A DNA stretch of 64,000 nucleotides from JAHRVQ01 sp029941905 (GTDB lineage Bacteria > Pseudomonadota > Gammaproteobacteria > Pseudomonadales > Azotimanducaceae). The stretch is taken from the NCBI GenBank assembly GCA_029941905.1, contig JAPYTQ010000002.1:124001-188000 (forward strand), in the 5' to 3' direction. Position 1 is the stretch's first letter; each line of letters begins with the position of its first letter. Positions 9,698 to 17,333 of this stretch are shown here, in pieces. The translations under genes and the position numbers were made by a program. A model generated the notes under the pieces. That model ran no database searches. It was given only the letters and a program-made list of their open reading frames with translations, and was not told the origin of the DNA.

Positions 9698-10179
9698 GTC
9701 GTGGCCCCAGATTCAGTCGCCCCTGATTCCACTGGGCGAATTGCCATCAGCGCGGTACGCTTTACCGTGGCGACAAGTTCATCTTTCTGGTTAAACCCTT
9801 CATGGCAGAAATTTACGATGCCGGAATCGTTTCTGGATTTACTGAGGCGTTTGTCCAATACCGTCGTGCGTACGTGAATAGTGTCGCCATGTAAGGTGGG
9901 GCGTGGAAAACTGATATCTGTCATACCGAGGTTTCCAAGGGTTGTGCCCAGGGTTAAGTCGGTAACCTGTATGCCTACCACAAGCGCCAGTGTGAACATG
10001 CTGTTGACGATTCGCTCTCCATACATGCTGTTTTTGGAAAACTCTGCATCGATATGCAAAGGTTGAGTATTCATCGTCATGCAGCTGAACATCATGTTGT
10101 CGTATTCAGTGACCGTCCGCCGAACCTCGTGATCAAATACCTGCCCTTCTTCGAATTCTTCAAAATAGTATCCGGCCAT
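9694..10179 (-). CDS. MaoC-family enoyl-CoA hydratase (hot-dog fold)
   Basis: This 161-aa protein carries the hydratase-2 pattern in MTMNTQPLHIDAEFSKNSMYG (about 55-75), where Asp and His positions of the usual D-x-N-P-x-H motif are largely kept. The rest of the hot-dog core follows, with IVNSMFTLALVVGIQVTDLT and GNLGMTDISFPRPTLHGDTI. Such enzymes add water to an enoyl-CoA. It is coupled to the downstream CitE-like lyase by a four-base overlap, so the pair probably works on the same intermediate, as mesaconyl-CoA hydratase and malyl/citramalyl-CoA lyase do in known pathways. It is transcribed away from the FAH-family gene across a region with 13-bp repeats. Confidence 0.85.
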   Translation of the reverse strand: MAGYYFEEFEEGQVFDHEVRRTVTEYDNMMFSCMTMNTQPLHIDAEFSKNSMYGERIVNSMFTLALVVGIQVTDLTLGTTLGNLGMTDISFPRPTLHGDTIHVRTTVLDKRLSKSRNDSGIVNFCHEGFNQKDELVATVKRTALMAIRPVESGATESGATT

Positions 10180-10203
10180 ATATTACTCCCAGTGTATTAG
10201 TGC

Positions 10204-10255
10204 TTTCGATACCTGCATTCAATGCTTGCTTTCAATGCTTGCTTTCAATGCTAGC
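10204..10255. repeat. 13-bp tandem repeat, about four units, between divergent genes
   Basis: Three near-perfect units (10217-10229, 10230-10242, 10243-10255; consensus tttcaatgcttgc) follow a degenerate unit at 10204-10216 that matches at 10 of 13 positions. The array lies between the maoC-like start (10179) and the FAH-family start (10334), where divergent promoters must sit. It could be a regulator-binding array or a product of replication slippage. Confidence 0.7.
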
Positions 10256-10333
10256 ACGATGTTTCCAACAGTTTACTTTTCTCGTCTCAAATTCAGTACA
10301 CTATCGGCAAATATGCAGACATCGGAGAAAAAC

Positions 10334-11266
10334 ATGAAGCTGGCGTTTATCAACAATTTCGAGTTGGCCGCAGTGACGGACGCAGGGGTAGTCAACCTCA
10401 GCGCTGCGATTGCGGAGGGACTCAACGTGTTACCACCACAGCAATTGATGAATCATGTCATTGAGCACTGGTCTGACTACGAGACTAAATTTGCGGCTCT
10501 TATCGGAGCAGGTCCGGCACGACCCATAGAAGACGTCACGCTAAGAGCGCCTTTGCCCAAGCCCATATCAATTGCCTGTATGGCGGTAAATTATATGGAG
10601 TTTGGCGCCCTGAAGGAGAAGCCGGAACCACAGGCATTCTTAAAAAATTCCCACAGCGTCATCGGCCCGGGCGATACCATGAAGTTGCCCGATGTACCGG
10701 CTTCTATTTTTGAGGCAGAGGCAGAAATGGCGCTGGTTATTGGGAAGACGGCAAAAAATGTAAAAGCCGAAGACGCCTATGACTACATATTTGGTTACCT
10801 GAATTTTGCTGATGGTTCTTCACGTGGTTTGAGTATGGGTATGGGCATGCCCTACTTTATGAAATGCCAGGACGATTCGGCACCCCTGGGACCCTGGATA
10901 GTCACGGCAGACGAAGTTGCAAACCCAATGAATCTGAGAGTGCAACAGTGGAACAATGGTAATCCGACCCACGATTACAACACCGACGATATGGCGCACG
11001 ATATCGCTGCATCGCTGGCATTCGTCAGCGCCAACACCACCCTGGAAGCAGGGGACGTGATAGCCCTCGGAACCAACCACCAGGGATTACATCCATTGCA
11101 GGACGGTGACCTGGTCGAACAGGAGATCGAGGGGCTGGGACGGTTGGCATTTCACGTTCACGATGAACACAAGCGAAGCTGGTCCAGGGAAACCCGGGCA
11201 GAGCGCCGTTCAAAAAAACTCAAGGGACCCGCACCGCAACTGGCTGGCAAATACGCAGAGAATTAG
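10334..11266 (+). CDS. Fumarylacetoacetate hydrolase (FAH) family protein
   Basis: The likely product is 310 aa, starting MKLAFINNFELAAVTDAG with GGAG eight bases upstream. A longer frame from 10226 adds 36 residues across the 13-bp repeats and is less likely. The FAH fold is recognised by SIACMAVNYMEFGALK, the metal-binding ExE segment IFEAEAEMALVIGKTAKN (about 125-142), GYLNFADGSSRG in place of the common FNDVSARD, and ALGTNHQGLHPLQDGDLVEQ near the end. The family cleaves C-C bonds or decarboxylates and hydrates diketo acids in aromatic and sugar-acid catabolism. The substrate is not evident. The reductase gene follows 7 bases downstream, so the two are probably one operon. Confidence 0.85.
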   Translation: MKLAFINNFELAAVTDAGVVNLSAAIAEGLNVLPPQQLMNHVIEHWSDYETKFAALIGAGPARPIEDVTLRAPLPKPISIACMAVNYMEFGALKEKPEPQAFLKNSHSVIGPGDTMKLPDVPASIFEAEAEMALVIGKTAKNVKAEDAYDYIFGYLNFADGSSRGLSMGMGMPYFMKCQDDSAPLGPWIVTADEVANPMNLRVQQWNNGNPTHDYNTDDMAHDIAASLAFVSANTTLEAGDVIALGTNHQGLHPLQDGDLVEQEIEGLGRLAFHVHDEHKRSWSRETRAERRSKKLKGPAPQLAGKYAEN

Positions 11267-11273
11267 TTCAATT

Positions 11274-11915
11274 ATGTCTACCGAAAAATTGAATTCAACT
11301 CGTATCCTGCACATTGTCGGCAGCCCAAAAGCTGATGATTCCAGCTCGACCCGAATGGCCCAGGCATTTCTTGCCGGTGCTCAGCAGGCAAACCCTGGTC
11401 ACCAGATTACCACCCTGGATGTATGGGCAGAAGATTTACCCTACTTTGGTCGAGAACTGGCGCTTGCGAAGATGATCCCCCTGACGGGAGGAACCCTCAG
11501 TGAATCGCAGCAAGCGGGTTGGAAGGAAGTCGTCCGTGTTATCACTGAACTGGATCAACACGACAAAATTGTCATCTCTACACCGATGTGGAATTTTTCC
11601 ATCCCTCATCAACTGAAACATTATTTCGATATCGTGGTACAGCCAGGCCTGACATTCGGCGTTAATGCTGCTGGCGAACATATCGGTTTATTGAAAGACA
11701 GACCCGTGCAGCTACTGCTGAGTCGTTCCAGTCCATTCCCGGAACGTAGCCCGGAAGACTATCAATTACCCTATCTGAAACATGTGCTTTCATTTATGGG
11801 CCTGAAGAGTATAGATACCCTGATTCTCGAAGGTACCACGCTACCTCATGCAGAACGAGAGAAACTAATCAATGAATATTGCGCCATGGCCCGAATCGCC
11901 GGAGCGGATTTCTGA
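11274..11915 (+). CDS. FMN-dependent NADH-quinone reductase / azoreductase-like flavoprotein
   Basis: The protein of 213 aa has a flavodoxin-like fold. RILHIVGSPKADDSSSTRMA holds the phosphate-binding loop for FMN, STPMWNFSIPHQLKHYFDIV is the conserved flavin-binding and dimer segment of the AzoR group, and QPGLTFGVNAAGE follows. These enzymes reduce quinones or azo compounds with two electrons from NAD(P)H. The ATG at 11274 is chosen because the longer frame from 11106 lies inside the FAH gene. It starts seven bases after the FAH-family stop, so it probably shares its transcript. Confidence 0.87.
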   Translation: MSTEKLNSTRILHIVGSPKADDSSSTRMAQAFLAGAQQANPGHQITTLDVWAEDLPYFGRELALAKMIPLTGGTLSESQQAGWKEVVRVITELDQHDKIVISTPMWNFSIPHQLKHYFDIVVQPGLTFGVNAAGEHIGLLKDRPVQLLLSRSSPFPERSPEDYQLPYLKHVLSFMGLKSIDTLILEGTTLPHAEREKLINEYCAMARIAGADF

Positions 11916-11957
11916 TTGAGATAACAAGTCAGGTTAGATTCGCGTACATCCGCTTCA

Positions 11958-13073
11958 CTATAACTTCTGCCGTAACCAGGCAGCAATCATATCGGCATGT
12001 TTATCCCTGGCATCATCTGGTTTGGTCAGATAATGATCACCCTCGGTCAATTCCAGCTTTTTATCAGAGCTGCCTAACAGATCGAATATGTTCTTAGCAT
12101 CACCAGGGAAAACACCCGTGTCGGCAAGTGACTGAATCACTAATGCCGGTAGTGTTATCTTGGCGAGATGGGGTGCACCGCGACAAGGTGAACTTTTTAA
12201 ACTCCACATGTTTAGCCAGGTTCTGAGCGTATTGTTTAGCCCGATACCACGTGGACCGAAATTGGAACTCTTCGGGTCACCGGCATAACAAACACCTACT
12301 GGCCTGTCTGAAGGGTCTATAGAACCATCCAGCAACCTCAGATCAGCCCAGGTGCGAAACATGTTGAATGCCCGGTCAAACAGTCCATGTTGCTGCAATC
12401 GATCCAGTTCACCAGAGACCCAGTCTGTAATTCTGTTGTTTCTCGCTATCTGGGCAGCTCGATACTTCCGGATAAACTCGTCCGAATAGGGGGGCCCATT
12501 TTCCGGGTTGTACATGTTGAGAGACTGATCAATGCTGGTTGGGTCCGTCTCATCGATGACGGAGGGGTCCATCCAGTCTGTAAGGACTTCCGGCCGCCCG
12601 GCGTGAGCACACAAGGAGACATAGTAGTCCCCCGGGATCAAATCGTTCACGGCGTCCGGAAGCTTAAGTCCCGGCGTCGCTTCGAGTACCGGGTCAACGG
12701 CCTGGGATTGGTAGGCTGCCATCAAAGAGCCGCCACCGGAGTTACCTAGCAAAACCACATTCTCAACACCCATTTCTTTCTTTAACCACCGAACCCCGGC
12801 ACCGATATCCAGCAGGGCATATTCCAGCAGGAAGAATGCTTCGTTGCCACGAAAACGGGTGTTCCAGCCCAGGAAACCGAAGCCTCGCTCGGCCATATAT
12901 TCGCCCAGATAGTGTTCACTGAAATCAACGTTGAAATGGGTAGCAATAAAAGCTGTCTTTGGCTTTTCTCCCGAAAGAGCATAATAAAGCCCCTGACAAG
13001 GGTGAAACCCTGCTCCATTGCGGGCACCCATGGGTGATTCCAGGGCAACAAATTGACGTTCTACGTTTGCCAT
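11958..13073 (-). CDS. Alpha/beta-fold hydrolase, function unknown
   Basis: This 371-aa protein has an alpha/beta hydrolase core. The nucleophile elbow is NVVLLGNSGGGSLMAAY (Ser at about residue 112), an earlier strand is KTAFIATHFNVDFSEHYLGE, and the C-terminal acid and His regions are IQSLADTGVFPGDAKN and LTEGDHYLTKPDDARDKH. There is no signal peptide, so it acts in the cytoplasm. The large insert between residues 130 and 270 resembles lid domains. It lies downstream of the MetE-like gene on the same strand, separated by the inverted repeat at 13104-13155. Esterase or thioesterase activity is possible but unproven. Confidence 0.75.
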   Translation of the reverse strand: MANVERQFVALESPMGARNGAGFHPCQGLYYALSGEKPKTAFIATHFNVDFSEHYLGEYMAERGFGFLGWNTRFRGNEAFFLLEYALLDIGAGVRWLKKEMGVENVVLLGNSGGGSLMAAYQSQAVDPVLEATPGLKLPDAVNDLIPGDYYVSLCAHAGRPEVLTDWMDPSVIDETDPTSIDQSLNMYNPENGPPYSDEFIRKYRAAQIARNNRITDWVSGELDRLQQHGLFDRAFNMFRTWADLRLLDGSIDPSDRPVGVCYAGDPKSSNFGPRGIGLNNTLRTWLNMWSLKSSPCRGAPHLAKITLPALVIQSLADTGVFPGDAKNIFDLLGSSDKKLELTEGDHYLTKPDDARDKHADMIAAWLRQKL

Positions 13074-13103
13074 CGTGACTCCTATATTCTTCTTCTAGCT
13101 TAA

Positions 13104-13155
13104 GGAATCTCTGAATAAGGGAGCTCTAATTAAGGTATTAATCAGAGCCTCCCTT
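13104..13155. repeat. Palindromic intergenic repeat, copy 1 of the CTCTGATTAA family
   Basis: The arms at 13117-13133 and 13138-13155 are reverse complements with one gap and one mismatch around a four-base loop. A further half-site (ggaatctctgaataag, 13104-13119) adjoins the left arm. The right arm contains the stop codon of the MetE-like gene. The same half-site recurs at 35296-35350 and 54028-54045. The hairpin may also weaken transcription between the two minus-strand genes. Confidence 0.6.
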
Positions 13156-14184
13156 AATTCCCAGAACCAGGTTTCGACCGAGTACCATGTTGCGTAACTT
13201 ACCAAATGCAATATTCCGGCTCAGGTACTTCATACCGCAATCAGGCGCAACAACCATTCGTTCCATGGGAACCACCTTAAGTGCTGCTTCTATTCGTTCC
13301 GCAACCAGCTTTGCCGTTTCAACTTCCTGGTCTCGCAAATCCAGCACCCCAACGTGGATCCGTTTGGAAGGTAATCCTTCAAGTACTGATGCTGGCAACC
13401 GGGGTTGTGCACATTCGATCGATATTTCATCAGCAACACACGCGTCGAGTTCATCCAGAAAAGCATAACCAATCGGCTTGTCACCTACATGCTTACCATA
13501 GCCGAAACAGACGTGTAACACCGTCGTTCCGGAGACACCTTCCAGAGCCCGGTCAATCGCGGTAACAGCATATTCCCTGGCCTTTTCAGCCCTGGCTTGT
13601 ACGTAAGGTTCGTCCAGTTGGACAATATCAGCGCCTGCTTCGAACAAATCTTTGACTTCCTCATTCACGGCCTCCGCGTAAGCCATCGCCAGAGATTCAT
13701 CATCAGCATAATAATCATTTTGTGCCTGCTGGGTCATTGTGAACGGTCCCGGCAGCGTTAGCTTGATGGGTTTGTCGGTATACGCTTTGAGAAGCGCGAT
13801 ATGCCCAGTTTCGACACTGTGAACCCGGCGAATTTCTCCAACCACTCTCGGTACAGGCACATCCTTGCCGGTTCGATCAACCGCCGACCCCGGGTTATCC
13901 TGGTCCAGGCCGTCGAGAGCATTGGCAAACCTGTTTGAATAGCTTTCCCGCATCATTTCACCATCGGTCACTATATCAACACCTGCCCGAATCTGGTCGA
14001 AGAGAGCCAGCAATGTGGCATCTCTCTGGGCTTCTTCCAACTGAGGTGCAGCAATGCGCCAGAGTTCCTCTGCCCGGACCCTCGGTGGCAGCCTTTCACC
14101 GAGTCGCGCTTTATCAATCAACCAATCAGGCTGGGCGTAGCTGCCAACCAGGCCAGTGGGTAATTCAGGTAGTTGCAATGGCAT
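13138..14184 (-). CDS. MetE C-terminal-like (cobalamin-independent methionine synthase family) protein
   Basis: The 348-aa product matches only the catalytic C-terminal barrel of MetE. The zinc site can be read: His and Cys in TVLHVCFGYGKH, Glu in EISIECAQPRL and Cys in VVAPDCGMKYLSR. TGLVGSYAQPDWL, KLTLPGPFTMTQQAQNDYY and IVQLDEPYVQARAEKA are typical of stand-alone Meth_synt_2 proteins. These use zinc to activate a thiol for alkyl transfer. Such short proteins also include epoxyalkane:CoM transferases, so the substrate is uncertain and true methionine synthesis is doubtful. The ATG at 14184 (MPLQLPELPTG) is preferred over the longer frame from 14205, whose extra seven residues are not family-like. 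Confidence 0.82.
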   Translation of the reverse strand: MPLQLPELPTGLVGSYAQPDWLIDKARLGERLPPRVRAEELWRIAAPQLEEAQRDATLLALFDQIRAGVDIVTDGEMMRESYSNRFANALDGLDQDNPGSAVDRTGKDVPVPRVVGEIRRVHSVETGHIALLKAYTDKPIKLTLPGPFTMTQQAQNDYYADDESLAMAYAEAVNEEVKDLFEAGADIVQLDEPYVQARAEKAREYAVTAIDRALEGVSGTTVLHVCFGYGKHVGDKPIGYAFLDELDACVADEISIECAQPRLPASVLEGLPSKRIHVGVLDLRDQEVETAKLVAERIEAALKVVPMERMVVAPDCGMKYLSRNIAFGKLRNMVLGRNLVLGIKGGSD

Positions 14185-14437
14185 ACTTGTTCCACAGGAA
14201 AACAACAGCCGGATTGTAGATCAACAAATACTCAGCATGCAAAGTTTACTGTTGCTAAGTTGTTGTATTGTTATTGCATTTTTGTTGGTATCATAGCGCG
14301 CTAAACATGCACTGGTACGATCGTATTCACAACCTGACACCTTCCACAGGAGTTATATTCACAAGGGCGTTGTTTCCACAAGCATTATCCATTCGAGCAC
14401 TGACCATACCAGCACTATCCACACGAGGATATGAGAC

Positions 14438-15376
14438 TTGAACGCGATTGTTAAACGATGGGCGCTGGTATTTTTGTTGTTGCATGGATTTACTCCAGTT
14501 GCTGCCGAAACACCCCCGAGTCAGGGACGTAACCTGATCGAGGGGATTCCCGTAGGACTCATTCTCGAAAATCAGCAGTTGCCTTACTTATTTTGGGTGG
14601 CGCTCCAGACCGGTCGGCTACATCTGCTTGAACGGACTAAGACGGGCAGTTATCTCGACCGTGTGTCTGTGCCCATCTCCATGGGTAAACAGGGTTTTGG
14701 TAAAGAATTCGAGGGAGATCTGAAAACCCCTGTGGGTGTTTATCAATTTACTTCTTTTTTGAAAGACGACCAGCTGGATGACTTCTATGGTATCGGTGCA
14801 TATCCCATCAACTATCCCAATATCTGGGATCGATTATCCGAGAGGTCAGGGCATGGCATCTGGTTACATGGATTGCCTAAAGGCACAGAGGCGCGACCAT
14901 TACTCGACAGTGAAGGTTGCGTCATTATCGACAATCAGACCCTTGAACAATTCGCCCCGTATATTGCTGCTGGGGAGAGTCTTATTGTGCTGGCCGAGTC
15001 TCTCGAATGGGTAGCACCGGGTACGAAACAGCCATCTGCAGACATACTGGATGCCCTCGAAGACTGGAAGCAGGACTGGCAGAATAATAACAACGGAGAA
15101 TATTTCGCCAACTACCATCCCGACTTTACTGACGACAAGCGTAATTTCAGTCAGTGGAAAACCTATAAAACACGGGTGAATGGTAGCAAATCTTACATTC
15201 GTGTCAGCTTATCCAAGCTGAGTGCTATCGCTTATCCAGGTGAAGAAAACCTCGTCGCCATTCGATTTTACCAACACTACAAGAGCAATAACTTCAATTG
15301 GGAAGGCTGGAAACACCTGCTATGGCGCCGTGATGAATCAGGCACCTGGCGTATTCTCTATGAAGGTAATGGGTGA
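14438..15376 (+). CDS. L,D-transpeptidase (YkuD) with C-terminal NTF2-like domain
   Basis: The 312-aa exported protein has a signal peptide (residues 1-23, ending TPVAAE). The YkuD domain (about 40-190) carries the catalytic HGIWLHGLPKGTE and SEGCVII segments with the nucleophile Cys. A C-terminal SnoaL/NTF2-like domain of about 110 residues follows (WKQDWQNNNNGEYFANYHPD onwards), as in Cds6-type proteins. YkuD enzymes form or cut 3-3 peptidoglycan crosslinks or attach lipoprotein to murein. The start is TTG at 14438 with GAGG upstream; no ATG is in frame. Its stop lies just before the M14 peptidase gene, which acts on the same polymer if my reading is right. Confidence 0.85.
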   Translation: MNAIVKRWALVFLLLHGFTPVAAETPPSQGRNLIEGIPVGLILENQQLPYLFWVALQTGRLHLLERTKTGSYLDRVSVPISMGKQGFGKEFEGDLKTPVGVYQFTSFLKDDQLDDFYGIGAYPINYPNIWDRLSERSGHGIWLHGLPKGTEARPLLDSEGCVIIDNQTLEQFAPYIAAGESLIVLAESLEWVAPGTKQPSADILDALEDWKQDWQNNNNGEYFANYHPDFTDDKRNFSQWKTYKTRVNGSKSYIRVSLSKLSAIAYPGEENLVAIRFYQHYKSNNFNWEGWKHLLWRRDESGTWRILYEGNG

Positions 15377-15383
15377 TCGACAC

Positions 15384-16499
15384 ATGCAAATCCTGAAGCC
15401 ACTTCTTTGCATGCTTTTGACTCTCAATCTGACGGGTTGCATGTTTATAGGGGAATCAACTCCGTCTGACGAAACCGAACACGGCTCTGGCAGCACTCCC
15501 ATTGTAGAAGAAAGCGATTCCGGGCTGGTAGATATTGAGGAGGAAATGGCACTCGACGCAGATCTGTCTGAAGCAGCTGTCAGTGAAGCAGACATTGCAA
15601 GCGCTTCCCCGGCAGAGATTGAATCTGCCAAGACTGACCCGGTCACAGAGTCAGTTGTGGTAAATGAGGGCGATCTGGATGCAGATCTCCCTGCGCCAGC
15701 AGAAATCACCCTGGATATTGAGTCTTTGGCTGTCGAAGATCCAACAATAAATTTATGCGAGGAAATAGGTAACAAACTCGATAGTGTGTCGGTTGAAGAA
15801 TGTCTGGATCAAAATCTGGTTCACTCTGCCTTAACCGCTGCAAAGAGATCCCTGGCGTTCAAAGACTATGCCCCCATTCCGGAGCGTGAACCCCTGGGTC
15901 GCGTGTTAGTCATTGGCGGCATCCATGGCGATGAATTTTCTTCCGTATCGGTGATCATCAAGTGGATGGGGATACTGGATGAGTTTCATTCCGGATTATT
16001 TCACTGGCGATTTGTACCAACCGCTAATCCTGATGGATTGCTCAACCAAAAATCGCAGCGGCAGAATCTGAATGGCGTCGATTTGAATCGAAATTTCCCC
16101 ACAGCAGACTGGGAAGGACACGCCCGTTCCTATTGGGAAGAACATGCCAATAGAAACCCGCGTCGCGATCCCGGCCCTGCTCAGGCAAGTGAGCCGGAGA
16201 CCCAGTGGCTGGTGAAACAGATTGAAGAATTCGACCCTGACGTCATTATCTCGATGCACGCGCCATACCATCTTGTCGACTACGATGGACCACCTTCGGC
16301 TCCTGACGTACTGGGAACCCTGCATCTTCACAAACTGGGTGTGTACCCAGGTTCACTTGGCAACTATGCAGGCATAGACAAGCAAACGCCAATCGTCACG
16401 GTCGAGTTGGCATCAGCAGGTATCATGCCTGCTAAAAGAGAAATTGACAGTATGTGGCGAGACCTGGTGCGATGGCTCCGTGGACAACTTTCAGGGTAG
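15384..16499 (+). CDS. M14-family zinc carboxypeptidase/amidase, predicted lipoprotein (MpaA-like)
   Basis: The start is taken as ATG 15384 with GGGTG upstream; ATG 15369 would overlap the previous stop. The N terminus MQILKPLLCMLLTLNLTGC is a lipoprotein signal with lipobox LTGC. An acidic low-complexity linker of roughly 130 residues follows. The peptidase domain shows VIGGIHGDEFSS (zinc His and Glu), NGVDLNRNFPT (substrate-binding Arg), DVIISMHAPYH (third zinc ligand) and PIVTVELASAG (catalytic Glu). MpaA-type enzymes cut gamma-D-Glu-diaminopimelate bonds of murein peptides. Placement after an L,D-transpeptidase supports a cell-wall role. A membrane-anchored form with a long acidic spacer is unlike cytoplasmic MpaA. 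Confidence 0.82.
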   Translation: MQILKPLLCMLLTLNLTGCMFIGESTPSDETEHGSGSTPIVEESDSGLVDIEEEMALDADLSEAAVSEADIASASPAEIESAKTDPVTESVVVNEGDLDADLPAPAEITLDIESLAVEDPTINLCEEIGNKLDSVSVEECLDQNLVHSALTAAKRSLAFKDYAPIPEREPLGRVLVIGGIHGDEFSSVSVIIKWMGILDEFHSGLFHWRFVPTANPDGLLNQKSQRQNLNGVDLNRNFPTADWEGHARSYWEEHANRNPRRDPGPAQASEPETQWLVKQIEEFDPDVIISMHAPYHLVDYDGPPSAPDVLGTLHLHKLGVYPGSLGNYAGIDKQTPIVTVELASAGIMPAKREIDSMWRDLVRWLRGQLSG

Positions 16500-16529
16500 T
16501 CTAAGAACTCAATACCCCAGCCGGACGCT

Positions 16530-16985
16530 CTAACCAATCTTGACTATCGTAATGCCGAATTCTTCACGGATCGAATCAAGCGGCGTTGCAAGATAACTGT
16601 CAAATTCCGACCAGTGCCAGCGTTTCTTCATTCTGAAACTTTGAAACATCACAACCGGGACAATAAACAAAGATTTCAACCCTGCATCAATCATCTGCCA
16701 CAGACCTAAACTGGTATAGATCTCTTTCGATTCGTCGAGTGCGTAGCCCTGGTGCAGTCTTTTCAATCCTGCATCCGTACCAAAGAAACTCCACATCTTA
16801 ACGCCTGCTTCACTGGGTAGTTCCGTGTTACAACCAAACACAACATGAACCGTCTCGTGACATCGAAAAAAATCCATTGCCGCATTCGACATTCCCTGCC
16901 CGTGCTGGAGATCATCCCTGCTCGCATAGTACTCATCCAACCCTTGCTGCAAGGTCATGCTGGCATTCTTTTGTTGGTATCTCAT
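16530..16985 (-). CDS. COQ4-like protein (putative ubiquinone-biosynthesis/metal-site family)
   Basis: This 151-aa soluble protein has the segment RCHETVHVVFGCNTELPSEA (residues 41-60). The pattern H-E-x-x-H-x11-E matches the H-D-x-x-H-x11-E metal motif of COQ4, with Glu for Asp. COQ4 is needed for ubiquinone formation in eukaryotes, and bacterial relatives are seldom characterised. A hydrophobic stretch (LKSLFIVPVVMFQSF, about 104-118) suggests peripheral membrane contact. It is a lone minus-strand gene, convergent with the M14 peptidase, so the context gives no help. The assignment rests on the motif and length, so it is moderate. Confidence 0.5.
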   Translation of the reverse strand: MRYQQKNASMTLQQGLDEYYASRDDLQHGQGMSNAAMDFFRCHETVHVVFGCNTELPSEAGVKMWSFFGTDAGLKRLHQGYALDESKEIYTSLGLWQMIDAGLKSLFIVPVVMFQSFRMKKRWHWSEFDSYLATPLDSIREEFGITIVKIG

Positions 16986-17333
16986 CAGATCATTTTATAT
17001 ACGGACGCACACTCTTTTTCTACCGCAAACCTCTCAGAAATAGCTCACAAAGATAAGCCCGACTGTCGCACAACGGATGTCTGCGCCGTAGTTTCTGCGT
17101 AGTTTCAATATCTGTGTCCGTATTCCCTTTTTATGTCAATACACCCTTGATTCAGCTTCTTAGGTAGACCAGTAAATGCCCTGATATGCTATAAACGGTT
17201 TCTGCAAAACTCCCCCTTTCGACCAAAGTTGAGCTTTTGTCAAGGAGCATACTAATTCATCTAGCTGCTTATTCCGGCATCTTGAAAGTTAACCGCATGC
17301 CATTCCTATTGACCGGAGGGCCCCTAGTTGCCA
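16986..17333. other. 348-base non-coding gap before the molybdenum-hydroxylase remnant
   Basis: No credible coding frame, tRNA or terminator is seen here. A weak inverted pair (atacggac near 16997 and its complement near 17116) flanks about 110 bases. The stretch probably holds the promoter of the COQ4-like gene and decayed sequence from the neighbouring pseudogene. Confidence 0.4.

Noticed and set aside
10226..10333. N-terminal 36-residue extension of the FAH-family protein
   Set aside because: It is encoded by the 13-bp tandem repeats and lacks likeness; the ATG at 10334 has a proper ribosome site.
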